A DNA stretch of 64,000 nucleotides from Catenuloplanes atrovinosus (GCF_031458235.1 NZ_JAVDYB010000001.1:8209001-8273000), one strand, 5' to 3'; positions 24,966 through 33,382 are shown, counted from the stretch's first letter. Notes: generated from the letters alone by a model not told the origin. Numbers and translations are program-made.

Positions 24966-25922
24966 ATGACCGTCGCCGGACGCCCCCGCCGCTCCTGCCT
25001 CGCGGTGCCCGGGTCGAGCACGAAGATGCTCGGCAAGGCTCAGGGGCTCCCGGCCGACCAGGTCTTCCTCGACCTGGAGGACGCGGTCGCGCCGCTGGCC
25101 AAGGCGGACGCCCGGAAGAACGTGGTGGCCGCGCTGAACGAGGGCGACTGGGCCGGCAAGACCCGCGTGGTCCGGGTGAACGACCTGACCACCCCGTGGA
25201 CGTACCGGGACGTGGTGGACGTGGTCGAGGGCGCCGGGCCGAACCTCGACTGCGTGATGCTGCCCAAGGTGCAGAGCGCGAGCCACGTGGAGTGGCTGGA
25301 CCTGACGCTCACCCAGATCGAGCGCGCGATCGGCCTGGAGCCGGGCCGGATCGGCATCGAGGCCCAGATCGAGAACGCGGCCGGTCTGGTGAACGTGGAC
25401 GCGATCGCGGCCGCGTCCGCCCGGGTGGAGACGATCATCTTCGGCCCGGCCGACTTCATGGCCAGCATCAACATGCGGTCGCTGACGGTCGGCGGCCTCA
25501 TCCCGGGCTACCCCGGCGACCCGTACCACTACGTGCTGATGCGGCTGCTGATGGCCGCGCGCATGCACGACCGGCAGGCGATCGACGGCCCGTTCCTGCA
25601 GATCCGGGACGTGGACGGGTTCCGCGAGGCGGCCGGCCGCTCGGCCGCGCTCGGCTTCGACGGCAAGTGGGTGCTGCATCCGGGCCAGATCGAGGCGGCG
25701 AACGAGGTGTACTCGCCCTCCCAGGAGGACTACGACCAGGCGGAGCTGATCCTGGACGCGTACGCGCACGCCACGTCCGAGGCGGGCGGCCGGGTCGGCG
25801 CCGTGATGCTCGGCGACGAGATGATCGACGAGGCGTCCCGGAAGATGGCGCTCGTGGTGTCCGCGAAGGGCCGGGCCGCGGGGATGACCCGGACCTCCGC
25901 GTTCACGCCGCCGGAGCGTTGA
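24966..25922 (+). CDS. HpcH/HpaI-family CoA-ester lyase (malyl-CoA/citryl-CoA lyase-like)
   Basis: 318 residues. SCLAVPGSSTKMLGKAQGLP and DQVFLDLEDAVAP are the CitE/Mcl hallmarks, with the metal ligands Glu and Asp in GIEAQIENAAGL and FGPADFMASI. The length equals L-malyl-CoA/beta-methylmalyl-CoA lyases, which cleave malyl-CoA into glyoxylate and acetyl-CoA. CitE-like proteins of other specificity are possible. AAGGAG precedes ATG 24966. No other glyoxylate or ethylmalonyl-CoA gene is adjacent. Confidence 0.87.
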   Translation: MTVAGRPRRSCLAVPGSSTKMLGKAQGLPADQVFLDLEDAVAPLAKADARKNVVAALNEGDWAGKTRVVRVNDLTTPWTYRDVVDVVEGAGPNLDCVMLPKVQSASHVEWLDLTLTQIERAIGLEPGRIGIEAQIENAAGLVNVDAIAAASARVETIIFGPADFMASINMRSLTVGGLIPGYPGDPYHYVLMRLLMAARMHDRQAIDGPFLQIRDVDGFREAAGRSAALGFDGKWVLHPGQIEAANEVYSPSQEDYDQAELILDAYAHATSEAGGRVGAVMLGDEMIDEASRKMALVVSAKGRAAGMTRTSAFTPPER

Positions 25923-26240
25923 TCACGGCGTGCTGCCGGTGCTGCTGAGGATGGCCGCGCCGAAGATGGCGAAGTACGCCACCATGAACAGCACGCCGAT
26001 CACGACCAGCGCCAGCGCCACCCAGCCGAGCACGATGCCGGTCAGCGCCATGCCGTCGCCCTCCTCACCGCTGGCGCGGATCTCCCGGCGCGCGCGGGTG
26101 CCGCAGTAGATCGCGGCGATGCCGACGAGCTGGCAGGTGAACAGCGACGCGATGCCGAGGATCATCGAGACCAGCGCCATCGAGTTCGTCGGCCGCCGCG
26201 GCGGCAGCTGCGGCGGGTATGCGTAACCCGGATCCGTCAC
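25923..26240 (-). CDS. DUF4190 membrane protein
   Basis: 105 residues: Pro-rich head, two membrane helices (MALVSMILGIASLFTCQLVG and IVLGWVALALVVIGVLFMVA) around a short basic loop RARREIRASGEEGDGMA that typifies DUF4190. Function unknown. It lies 9 bases downstream of a second DUF4190 gene and ends next to the stop of the CoA lyase gene. Confidence 0.85.
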   Translation of the reverse strand: MTDPGYAYPPQLPPRRPTNSMALVSMILGIASLFTCQLVGIAAIYCGTRARREIRASGEEGDGMALTGIVLGWVALALVVIGVLFMVAYFAIFGAAILSSTGSTP

Positions 26241-26249
26241 AGCGGTCTC

Positions 26250-26786
26250 CTAGTAGTAGGGCCCACCGACGCCGGTGTCGGTCGTCGACGAGTTGTTCAC
26301 CGCGAAGACGATCACGATGACGATGAACGCGATGATCGCCACGCCGAGCGCGGTCGCGATCCAGCCGGTGATGATGCCGGCCAGCGCCAGGCCGTCGCCG
26401 TCGTCGCCGTTCGTCCGGATCTGGCGCCGGGCGACGTGCCCGAGGATCGCGCCGACCGCGGCCAGGAGGCCGCCGGCGCCGTAGCAGGCCAGGCCGAACG
26501 CGCCGATGATCGAGACGACCAGCGAGGCGATCGCCGTGCCGTTCGTCTTCCGGGGCGCCCCCCACGCCCCGTACTCGTAGCCGGGCGTCGGGTATCCGGT
26601 CGCGTACGGGTACGCCGCGTCCTTGCCCACCGGGTAGGCCATGGGCGGCGGGTAGGCCCCGGCCGGATCGGGGATGGGTGGGTAGCCGGGCCCGGCGGGT
26701 CCGGAGACCGGCGGCTGGCCGGCCGGGGGGTGGGCCGGGTACGCCGGATCGCTCCAGCCCTCCGGCTGCTGCGGCGGATATGTCAT
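26250..26786 (-). CDS. DUF4190 membrane protein with Pro/Tyr-rich N-terminus
   Basis: 178 residues. The first 85 are rich in Pro, Gly and Tyr (YPPQQPEGWSDPAYPAHPPA and similar) and look disordered. Then come two helices (IASLVVSIIGAFGLACYGAG; IITGWIATALGVAIIAFIVI) flanking ARRQIRTNGDDGDGLALAG, which aligns with the same loop of its neighbour. The two genes are a paralogous pair, probably one transcript. ATG 26786 is chosen because upstream residues lack family character. Confidence 0.82.
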   Translation of the reverse strand: MTYPPQQPEGWSDPAYPAHPPAGQPPVSGPAGPGYPPIPDPAGAYPPPMAYPVGKDAAYPYATGYPTPGYEYGAWGAPRKTNGTAIASLVVSIIGAFGLACYGAGGLLAAVGAILGHVARRQIRTNGDDGDGLALAGIITGWIATALGVAIIAFIVIVIVFAVNNSSTTDTGVGGPYY

Positions 26787-26896
26787 TCGCGATCTCCGTT
26801 GTGGCGCGGGTACGCCATGAGGGTAGACCGCCCGCGCTCGCGCCGCTGCGCCCCCGGTCGTTGCCCCGTTCGCGGTGAGCGGGCAGGATTTCGGAC

Positions 26897-27712
26897 ATGA
26901 CACCCGACTCCGATCCAGTGCCCGCCGACCTTCCTTCGCTCGAGTCGACCACGCTGCGACTGGACGGCCGCGTCGCGCTCGTCACCGGCGCGGGCAGCCC
27001 GGACGGCATCGGCTACGCCACCGCCCGCCGGCTGCGGGACCTGGGCGCCAAGGTCGCGATCGTCTCCACCACCCGCCGCATCCACGAGCGCGCCGACGAG
27101 CTGTCGGTCACCGGCTTCGTCGCGGACCTGACCGACGAGTCCGAGGTCGGCGCGCTCGCCGACGCGGTCGCGGACACCCTCGGCGACGTGGACGTGCTGG
27201 TCAACAACGCGGGCCTGACCAGCCGGGCCTCGCCGGAGGTGCTGCGCCCGGTGGCCCAGCTCACGTACGAGGAGTGGCGCACCGAGATCGACCGCAATCT
27301 GAGCACCGCGTTCCTGTGCAGCCGCGCGTTCGTCGGCGGCATGGCCGAGCGCGGCTGGGGCCGGATCGTGAATCTGGCCGCGACCACCGGCCCGGTCAAC
27401 GCGCTGCCCACCGAGGCGGCGTACGCGGCCGCCAAGGCGGGCGTGGTGGGCCTCACCCGTGCGCTGGCGATGGAGGTCGTGGCGGACGGCGTGAACGTCA
27501 ACGCGGTCGCGCCCGGCACCATCTACACGGCCGCGTCCACGGTCGCGGAGCTGAAGCAGGGCCTGGACACGCCGATGCGCCGCCCGGGCACGCCGGAGGA
27601 GGTGGCGGCCGCGATCACGTTCCTCTGCTCGCCCGCGGCCTCCTACATCACCGGCCAGATGCTGGTGGTGGACGGCGGCAACAGCGTGCGCGAGTCGCAG
27701 TACAACCGCTGA
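26897..27712 (+). CDS. Short-chain dehydrogenase/reductase
   Basis: 271 residues with a Rossmann SDR pattern: [18 protein letters not shown] (cofactor loop), VLVNNAGL, a catalytic Tyr-Lys in AAYAAAKAG and the family-typical VAPGTIYTA and GQMLVVDGG. It oxidises or reduces a hydroxyl/keto group with NAD(P)(H); the substrate cannot be told. It converges with the FAD monooxygenase gene across a strong terminator. Confidence 0.9.
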   Translation: MTPDSDPVPADLPSLESTTLRLDGRVALVTGAGSPDGIGYATARRLRDLGAKVAIVSTTRRIHERADELSVTGFVADLTDESEVGALADAVADTLGDVDVLVNNAGLTSRASPEVLRPVAQLTYEEWRTEIDRNLSTAFLCSRAFVGGMAERGWGRIVNLAATTGPVNALPTEAAYAAAKAGVVGLTRALAMEVVADGVNVNAVAPGTIYTAASTVAELKQGLDTPMRRPGTPEEVAAAITFLCSPAASYITGQMLVVDGGNSVRESQYNR

Positions 27713-27714
27713 TC

Positions 27715-27749
27715 CCTCCGGGGGCGTGCCGCCGGTACGCCCCCGGAGG
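27715..27749. terminator. Bidirectional terminator between SDR and FAD monooxygenase genes
   Basis: CCTCCGGGGGCGT (27715-27727) pairs perfectly with ACGCCCCCGGAGG (27737-27749) around a 9-base loop. It starts 2 bases after the SDR stop and ends 3 bases before the convergent stop. Confidence 0.9.
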
Positions 27750-27752
27750 CTC

Positions 27753-28853
27753 CTACAGCGCGATGGCGACCTTGGCCGTCTCGATCGCCGCCTCCGACTC
27801 CGGGCTGCCCGGCTCGTTCGCCACCAGCGCCTGATTGAGCGCCACGAACGGGCGCATCCGCGCCTCGTACGCGGCCGGCGCCTCGGCCACGCCCGACCGG
27901 CCCAGTTCCTCGCCGAGCACCCAGGCGCCGACCAGCGCCAGGCTGGTGCCCTGCCCGGACAGCGGCGACGGGCAGAACGCGGCGTCGCCGAGCAGCGTCA
28001 CCCGGCCGCGCGACCAGGTGTCCATCCGTACCTGCGCCATCGCGTCGCAGTAGAAGTCCGGCGCCGTTCGCGCGCCCTCGATCAGCCGCGGGAACTCCCA
28101 GCCCAGCCCCGCGAACCGCGCCGCCAGCTCGGCCCGCTGCGCCGCCCGGTCCCGGTGGAAGCCCTCGATCGGCCCGGACTCGAAGCCCAGGTTGACCCGG
28201 ATCTCCGTGTTGTCCCGCGCCGGGTAGATGCCGCCGCCGACGCCCGGTGCCTGGACCCAGACCTGCCAGTCCTCCAGCTTCAGGATGTTCTCCATGGTGT
28301 AGACCGCCACGTAGACGCCCAGGTGGTGCAGGAACCGCTCGTCCGGGCCGAAGACCAGCCGGCGGGTGGCCGAGCGCAGCCCGTCCGCGCCCACCACCAG
28401 GTCGACCGTGCGCGGTGCGGCGTGCGCGAACTCCACCCGTACGCCGGCGTCCGTCTCGCGCAGCGCGGTGACCGTGTCGCCGAAGACGTGCCGCACGCCG
28501 GCCGCGACACCGTGCCGATGCAGCAGCCCGGCCAGATCCTCGCGCAGCACCTCGATGTCCGGGCCGCCCAGCCGCCCGCTGCTGGCCGCGTACTCCTCGG
28601 AGCGCATCAGCTCGGTGCCCTCCGCGTCCAGCACGGACATGCCGCGCATCCGGGTACGCAGCTCGCGCAGCTCGCCGAGCAGCCCCATCCGGTCCGCGAC
28701 GTCGAGCGCGGCGCCGCGGACGTCGAGCGCCTGGCCGCCGGGGCGCGGCGCGGGCGCCCGCTCGACGACCGTGACGTCGAAGCCGTGGGCGCGCAGGCGG
28801 AGCGCCAGCGCGGGTCCGGCGACGCCACCGCCGGAGATCAGAACGGAGGTCAT
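27753..28853 (-). CDS. FAD-dependent monooxygenase (PHBH fold)
   Basis: 366 residues. GGGVAGPALALRL (FAD ADP-binding loop), DLVVGADGLRSATR (the DG motif) and VTLLGDAAFCPSPLSGQGTS (the GD motif) are all present. This class hydroxylates aromatic compounds or inactivates drugs such as tetracyclines and rifamycins (TetX/Rox type). The divergent GntR-TetR regulator fits an inducible detoxification or catabolic gene, but the substrate is not known. AGGGGAC precedes ATG 28853. Confidence 0.88.
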   Translation of the reverse strand: MTSVLISGGGVAGPALALRLRAHGFDVTVVERAPAPRPGGQALDVRGAALDVADRMGLLGELRELRTRMRGMSVLDAEGTELMRSEEYAASSGRLGGPDIEVLREDLAGLLHRHGVAAGVRHVFGDTVTALRETDAGVRVEFAHAAPRTVDLVVGADGLRSATRRLVFGPDERFLHHLGVYVAVYTMENILKLEDWQVWVQAPGVGGGIYPARDNTEIRVNLGFESGPIEGFHRDRAAQRAELAARFAGLGWEFPRLIEGARTAPDFYCDAMAQVRMDTWSRGRVTLLGDAAFCPSPLSGQGTSLALVGAWVLGEELGRSGVAEAPAAYEARMRPFVALNQALVANEPGSPESEAAIETAKVAIAL

Positions 28854-28893
28854 GAGTGTCCCCTCGGGATCGACGAATACTCTGTACGCATCT

Positions 28894-28916
28894 GACTGTA
28901 CGACGTACATACAGTC
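28894..28916. promoter_or_regulatory. Palindromic operator between the monooxygenase and its regulator
   Basis: GACTGTA (28894-28900) and TACAGTC (28910-28916) form an outer inverted repeat. Nested in it is the perfect palindrome TGTACG-A-CGTACA (28897-28909). It lies 41 bases upstream of the monooxygenase start. Size and symmetry suit a TetR- or GntR-type dimer. Confidence 0.6.
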
Positions 28917-28955
28917 TCTGAACAGTGCGAATGTGCGCTAGAGCAGCTATCCTGT

Positions 28956-28965
28956 GCACTAGTGC
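28956..28965. promoter_or_regulatory. Second palindrome at the regulator start
   Basis: GCACTAGTGC is a perfect 10-base palindrome placed 14 bases before the regulator GTG and just after a possible -10 box (TATCCT, 28949-28954). It would suit autorepression. Confidence 0.4.
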
Positions 28966-28979
28966 AGAGAGGGGTTGCC

Positions 28980-29960
28980 GTGGCCGAGGAGCCGCCGTTC
29001 CAGCGCATCGTCACCGAACTCGGCCGCCGCATCCGGGACGGCGAACTGGCTCCCGGTGACCGCGTCCCGTCCACCCGCCGGATCGCGCGCGAGTGGGGGG
29101 TCGCGATGGCCACGGCCACCAAGGCGCTCACCACGCTGCGCCACCTCGGCCTGGTCCGCACCGAGCCGCGCTCCGGCACGATCGTCGCGGACCGCGCGGA
29201 CCGCGCGGACCGCGCGGACGGCCCGGCGGTCCGGGGCACGCCGCGCGACCTCACCCGCGAGCGCGTGGTCCGCACCGCGATCGAGCTGGCCGACGCGGAG
29301 GGGCTGGACGCGCTCTCGATGCGCGCGATCGCGGCCCGGCTCGGCGCGGCCACCATGTCGACGTACCGGCACGTCGCCGACAAGGACGAGCTGACAGCGC
29401 TGATGGCGGACGCGGCCTACGGCGAGATCGGCTACCCGGAGGACGAGGAGCCGCTCGCCTGGCGGCCGCGGATCGAGCGGGCCGCCCGCGCGCTCTGGAC
29501 GCTCTACCGCCGCCACCCCTGGCTGCCGCACGTCGACTCGCTGTTCCGCCCGCTGCCGCTGCCCAACCTGCTGGCCCACGACGAGCAGATCCTGCGGGCG
29601 CTGGACGGCCGGGGGCTGACGGCGGAGGAGATGCTCCACCACTCGATCCTGATCTACACCCAGGTGCAGAGCCTCGCCATGCAGTTGGAGCGGGAGGCGC
29701 AGGCGCAGTCCACCAGCGGCATCTCCGGCGAGGAGTGGGTCGCGCGCACCTCACCGGCGATGGCCGCGCTGATGGCCGAGGAGCGCCACCCGGTGTGGTC
29801 CAGGATGATGGCCGTGGTCACCGCGGACGGGTTCGACCTGGACCTGGACGCGCTGTTCGAGCTAGGCCTCCGGACCACGCTCGACGGTCTCGAGGCGCGG
29901 ATGGCGGCCCAGCCGGGGGTCGGGCGGGACGACGACCTCGCCGCGCGGGTCGACCGGTGA
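28980..29960 (+). CDS. GntR-TetR fusion transcriptional regulator
   Basis: 326 residues with two DNA-binding modules. Residues 1-68 form a GntR winged helix (ELAPGDRVPSTRRIAREWGV). Residues about 85-140 form a TetR helix-turn-helix (LTRERVVRTAIELADAEGLD; STYRHVADKDELTALM), followed by a ligand domain of the tetracycline-repressor C-terminal type. A linker of RAD repeats from a 9-base microsatellite joins them. GTG 28980 has AGAGAGGGG upstream. It is divergent from the monooxygenase and probably represses it. Its last 99 bases overlap the convergent PH-domain gene. Confidence 0.88.
   Translation: MAEEPPFQRIVTELGRRIRDGELAPGDRVPSTRRIAREWGVAMATATKALTTLRHLGLVRTEPRSGTIVADRADRADRADGPAVRGTPRDLTRERVVRTAIELADAEGLDALSMRAIAARLGAATMSTYRHVADKDELTALMADAAYGEIGYPEDEEPLAWRPRIERAARALWTLYRRHPWLPHVDSLFRPLPLPNLLAHDEQILRALDGRGLTAEEMLHHSILIYTQVQSLAMQLEREAQAQSTSGISGEEWVARTSPAMAALMAEERHPVWSRMMAVVTADGFDLDLDALFELGLRTTLDGLEARMAAQPGVGRDDDLAARVDR
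29187..29220 (+). repeat. In-frame 9-base microsatellite in the GntR-TetR linker
   Basis: GCGGACCGC repeats almost four times in frame and encodes ADR/RAD steps between the two DNA-binding domains. Copy-number change would alter linker length without a frameshift. Confidence 0.85.
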
Positions 29961-30608
29961 GTTCAGCTCGGCCCGGCGCTCGGGCGCGCGCAGGTAGGTG
30001 ACCACGGCCAGGCGCAACTCCGGCGGGTCGATCATCGAGCCGGGCGGCGTGAGGTCGAGCAGCCGCCCGCCGGTCCGCAGCTCCACGTCGCCGTCGTCGT
30101 CATCACCGGCCGCGGTCAGCCGCACCGACTCGATCTCCGCCCACGGGATCAGCCGCCCTCGGGTCAGCACGCCCGCCTCGACGATGGCGACCCGGCGCAG
30201 CATCGGCAGGTTCAGGTACAGCCGGTACAGCGCCCACAGCGCCACGGCGCACGCCAGCGCGCCGAACAGCAGGCCGAAGCCGTGCGGCGGCCGGGCGCAC
30301 CAGCCGGCGACGCCGGCGGCCCAGACCGGGAGCGCGGCGTTCATCACCAGGAACCACGCGGTCTCCGGCCGGGACAGCGGCGCGACCAGCCCGGCCGCGG
30401 TCCCGCCGCCCGGCAGCCGGATCGAGGGCAGCCAGCGCATCGGCCGGTCCCGGTCGCGCCGCCGCAGCAGCCATCCGGTGCCGAGAGCCAGCAGCGCGCC
30501 GGGCATGACCGCGCCGGACAGGTCGGTGCCGTTCCGGACGGCCCAGCCGGTCAGCGCCGCCGCGCCGAGGACGGGAAGCACCACCGCGACACGCAGCACC
30601 CTGGACAC
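29862..30608 (-). CDS. PH-domain-like membrane protein
   Basis: 248 residues: two N-terminal helices (about 5-22 and 33-48), a second pair (about 84-125, including LLFGALACAVALWALYRLYL), then a bacterial PH-like beta domain (AIVEAGVLTRGRLIPWAEIE; LRTGGRLLDLTPPG) and a charged tail. Function unknown. The 3' end runs 99 bases into the convergent regulator gene, both frames being intact, so the true end of one may be shorter in ancestry but both read well here. Confidence 0.78.
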   Translation of the reverse strand: MSRVLRVAVVLPVLGAAALTGWAVRNGTDLSGAVMPGALLALGTGWLLRRRDRDRPMRWLPSIRLPGGGTAAGLVAPLSRPETAWFLVMNAALPVWAAGVAGWCARPPHGFGLLFGALACAVALWALYRLYLNLPMLRRVAIVEAGVLTRGRLIPWAEIESVRLTAAGDDDDGDVELRTGGRLLDLTPPGSMIDPPELRLAVVTYLRAPERRAELNSPVDPRGEVVVPPDPRLGRHPRLETVERGPEA

Positions 30609-30619
30609 GCGCGCAGTCT

Positions 30620-30785
30620 AGAGCCTGTATCGACGTGGGAGTCGGAGCGAGGCGAGGTCCAGGTGTCGTCCGGGTGTGCGGCGCGGAAGTCCGCATACCG
30701 GTGTCGTATGTGGGCTTTCGCGACGTGCGGCCAGGCGGCGCCGGGGCCACGCCGCAGCCCGGCATCCCACGGCGATACAGGCTCT
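30620..30785. repeat. 166-base element bounded by 21-base inverted repeats
   Basis: AGAGCCTGTATCGACGTGGGA (30620-30640, one base over twenty shown as GAGCCTGTATCG core) matches the reverse complement of 30765-30785 at 20 of 21 positions. The interior holds a smaller hairpin around GTCCGCATAC and GTATGTGGGC. It fills the gap between the PH-domain and CoA-binding genes. It looks like a small non-autonomous element or a structured RNA; no target duplication is seen. Confidence 0.75.
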
Positions 30786-30806
30786 GGGACCGGCGCGCCA
30801 GCGCGC

Positions 30807-31217
30807 TCAGCCGCTCACCCGGGACAGCCGGCCCAGCGCGCGCTCCACGGCCAGGCAGCGATCCTCCACGTAGGGAATGCCGGCCGCTTCGGCGATCCGC
30901 CGCGCCTGTGCGTTGACGATGCCCTGTTGCAGCCAGATCGACCGCGCGCCGAGCTCGACCGCGGCCTTGACCACGTCCAGCGCGTCCGCGGACGGCCGGA
31001 ACACGTTCACCATGTCCAGCGGCTCCGGCACGTCGGCCAGGCTCGGGTACGCCCGCACGCCGAAGATCTCGGAGACGAACGGGTTGACCGGGACGATCCG
31101 CCAGCCGTGCCGCATCATCTGCATCGGCACGCTGTGCGCCGGCTTGTCCGGGTCGCGGGACGCGCCGACCACCACGATCGTGGATGTGCCGGCCAGGATC
31201 TCTCTCGGATCGCTCAC
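30807..31217 (-). CDS. CoA-binding (Rossmann) protein, YccU type
   Basis: 136 residues. TSTIVVVGASRDPDKPAHSV is the CoA-binding glycine-rich strand-loop, followed by HGWRIVPVNPF and VNVFRPSADALDVVKAAVEL; the length equals stand-alone CoA-binding domains related to succinyl-CoA synthetase alpha. Partner and role are unknown. GTG 31217 is used; a longer open frame upstream is antisense to the radical SAM gene and lacks family sequence. Confidence 0.88.
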   Translation of the reverse strand: MSDPREILAGTSTIVVVGASRDPDKPAHSVPMQMMRHGWRIVPVNPFVSEIFGVRAYPSLADVPEPLDMVNVFRPSADALDVVKAAVELGARSIWLQQGIVNAQARRIAEAAGIPYVEDRCLAVERALGRLSRVSG

Positions 31218-31231
31218 CGCACCGACTCTAC

Positions 31232-32314
31232 TCAGAGCAGGGTGAGCTGCTCCGGCTCCGGCGGGGCGGGCGGGACCGGGACCGCGCGGGCCTCGCCCGG
31301 CGCGGCCCCGCCCAGCCCGTGCCGCCGCGCCGCCGTACGTACCAGCGTCGCCACCTCCCGCTGGTACGCCTTGGGCGCGTACGACCCGGTCCGGTACAGC
31401 TCGCGGTAGCGCGGCACCAGGTGCGGATGGTTGCGCCCGATCCACCGCGCGTACCACTCCCGGGCGCCGGGCCGCAGGTGCAGCGGCAGCGGCGTCACGC
31501 TCACCGCGCCGCTGTCCGCGATCGCGGCCACGGTCTCCTCGATCGACGCGGCCGTGTCGGTCAGCCCGGGCAGGATCGGCGCCATCAGCACGCTGACCGC
31601 GAAGCCGGCGTCGGTCAGCGCCTTCACCGCGTCCAGCCGGCGGCGCGGGCTGGGCGTGCCGGGCTCGGCCGACCGCCACACGCCCTCGTCGACGAACCCG
31701 ACGGACATGGAGACGCCGACCCGGGTGACGGACGCGGCCTGGCGCAGCAGCGGCAGGTCGCGCAGGATCAGCGTGCCCTTGGTGAGGATGGAGAACGGGT
31801 TCGCGAAGTCGCGGAGCGCCGTGATGATCTCCGGCATCAGCCGGTAGCGGCCCTCGGCGCGCTGGTAGCAGTCCACGTTGGTGCCCATCGCGATGTGCCC
31901 GCCCCGCCACGACCGCGCGGCCAGCTCACGGCGCACCAACTCGCCCGCGTTGACCTTGACCACCACCCGGGTGTCGAAGTCGTGCCCGGCGTCCAGGTCG
32001 AGGTACGTGTGCGTGTTCCGGGCGAAGCAGTACGTACACGCGTGGCCGCATCCCCGGTACGGATTGATCGTCCACTCGAACGGGACGCGGGACGCGCCGG
32101 GCACCCGGTTGATGATTGACTTCGCCCGGATCTCGTAGAACGTCATGCCGGCGAACCCGGGCGTGTCGAACGTCCTGACGACGGCGCTGGGCAGCGCCAG
32201 CGGCAGGGGTGGAGCCGCCGGCGCCGCCCTCGGGGAGGACTCCGGAGGAGTCGAGTCCTCCGGTCCCCGCGGGGAGCCGTCGTCGGGGGGAGCCGACAGG
32301 TTCGCCCAGCGCAT
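31232..32314 (-). CDS. Radical SAM protein of the Rv2578c family
   Basis: 360 residues. The iron-sulfur motif is C-x3-C-x2-C in RGCGHACTYCFARNTH (about 90-105), preceded by NPYRGC and followed by the SPASM-free barrel (GTNVDCYQRAEGRYRL; ILTKGTLILRDL). It resembles spore photoproduct lyase-like enzymes; the M. tuberculosis homologue Rv2578c is among LexA-controlled genes as I recall. A perfect actinobacterial SOS box lies 11 bases upstream of ATG 32314. A DNA-damage role is therefore likely, but the reaction is unknown. Confidence 0.9.
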   Translation of the reverse strand: MRWANLSAPPDDGSPRGPEDSTPPESSPRAAPAAPPLPLALPSAVVRTFDTPGFAGMTFYEIRAKSIINRVPGASRVPFEWTINPYRGCGHACTYCFARNTHTYLDLDAGHDFDTRVVVKVNAGELVRRELAARSWRGGHIAMGTNVDCYQRAEGRYRLMPEIITALRDFANPFSILTKGTLILRDLPLLRQAASVTRVGVSMSVGFVDEGVWRSAEPGTPSPRRRLDAVKALTDAGFAVSVLMAPILPGLTDTAASIEETVAAIADSGAVSVTPLPLHLRPGAREWYARWIGRNHPHLVPRYRELYRTGSYAPKAYQREVATLVRTAARRHGLGGAAPGEARAVPVPPAPPEPEQLTLL

Positions 32315-32324
32315 GACCACTAGT

Positions 32325-32338
32325 CGAACATACGTTCG
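32325..32338 (-). promoter_or_regulatory. LexA binding site (SOS box)
   Basis: CGAACATACGTTCG (reverse strand CGAACGTATGTTCG) matches the actinobacterial SOS consensus CGAAC-RNRY-GTTYG at every position. It is 11 bases upstream of the radical SAM gene start, where LexA would block transcription. Confidence 0.88.
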
Positions 32339-32362
32339 ATCATTCTGTCCAGCGCGACACGC

Positions 32363-33382
32363 CTACGGGCGAACCGGCCCCGCGCTGTCCCGGCGGATCA
32401 GCTCCGCGCCGACCTCCTCGATCCGGTTGCCGGGCTCGCCCGCGCCGTCCAGCGCCAGCGTCATCGCCCGCGCGCCCATCTCGGCCAGTGGCAGCCGTAC
32501 CGTGGTCAGCGCGGGCGTCACGTCGCGCGCGACCGGCATGTCGTCGAACCCGGCCACGCTGACCCGGCCCGGCACGTCGATGCCGCGGGCGCGCAGCAGC
32601 GCCAGCGCGCCGATCGCCATCGAGTCGTTCAGCGCCGCGATCGCGGTCAGGCCGGGCTCCGCGTCCAGCAGCGCGGCCGCGGCCTCGGCGCCACTGTCCC
32701 GGTCGAAGTCCGCGTACGCGATCCGCGCGGCCGGCAACTCGTGCCCCCGCTCGCGCGCGGCGCGCCGCAGGCCGGAGAGCCGGTCCGTGGTGGTGGTCAG
32801 CAGCTTCGGCCCGGCGATCACGCCGATCCGCCGGTGGCCCAGCGCGTAGAGCTCGGAGCCGAGCAGGTAGCCGCCCATCTCGTTGTCCGGCACCACGGCG
32901 TCGCCGGCGTGCTGGTGGCGGCCGATCACCGCGACTCGGCCGCCGCCCTTCTCGTACACCTGGAGCTTGCCGACCAGCGCCCGGGTGAAGTCCTCGTCGT
33001 GGTAGCCGGAGCCGGCCAGCACCAGCGCGGCCACCTGGTGCGCGCGCAGCAGCTCGACGTACTCCAGCTCGCGGGCCGGGTCGCGGTAGCTGTTGCAGAT
33101 GATCACCAGGCGGCCGTGCTCGGTGGCGACGCGCTGCAGCCCCCGGGTGATCTCCGCGAAGTACGGGTCGGAGACGTCGTGCACGATCACGCCGATCGCG
33201 CTCCGGTTCGCCCGGGCCAGCGACTGGGCGTGCGCGTTCGGCACGTACTGCAGCTCCTCGACCGCGGCCAGCACCCGCTCGCGCAGCGCGTCGGTGACCG
33301 GCTTGGGGCTGCCGTTGATGATCCTGGAGGCGGTCGCGGGCGACACCCCGGCCCGCTTCGCGACCTCGGCCAACGTCGCCAT
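32363..33382 (-). CDS. LacI-family transcriptional regulator
   Basis: 339 residues. Helix-turn-helix MATLAEVAKRAGVSPATASR (1-20) with hinge helix RVLAAVEELQYVPNAHAQSLA, then a periplasmic-binding-protein-like sensor domain (IGVIVHDVSDPYFAEITRGL; ALNDSMAIGALALLRARGIDV; VSVAGFDDMPVARDVTPALT). It is divergent from a Gfo/Idh/MocA oxidoreductase and sugar isomerase pair and probably represses them in the absence of a sugar or sugar acid. Confidence 0.93.
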   Translation of the reverse strand: MATLAEVAKRAGVSPATASRIINGSPKPVTDALRERVLAAVEELQYVPNAHAQSLARANRSAIGVIVHDVSDPYFAEITRGLQRVATEHGRLVIICNSYRDPARELEYVELLRAHQVAALVLAGSGYHDEDFTRALVGKLQVYEKGGGRVAVIGRHQHAGDAVVPDNEMGGYLLGSELYALGHRRIGVIAGPKLLTTTTDRLSGLRRAARERGHELPAARIAYADFDRDSGAEAAAALLDAEPGLTAIAALNDSMAIGALALLRARGIDVPGRVSVAGFDDMPVARDVTPALTTVRLPLAEMGARAMTLALDGAGEPGNRIEEVGAELIRRDSAGPVRP

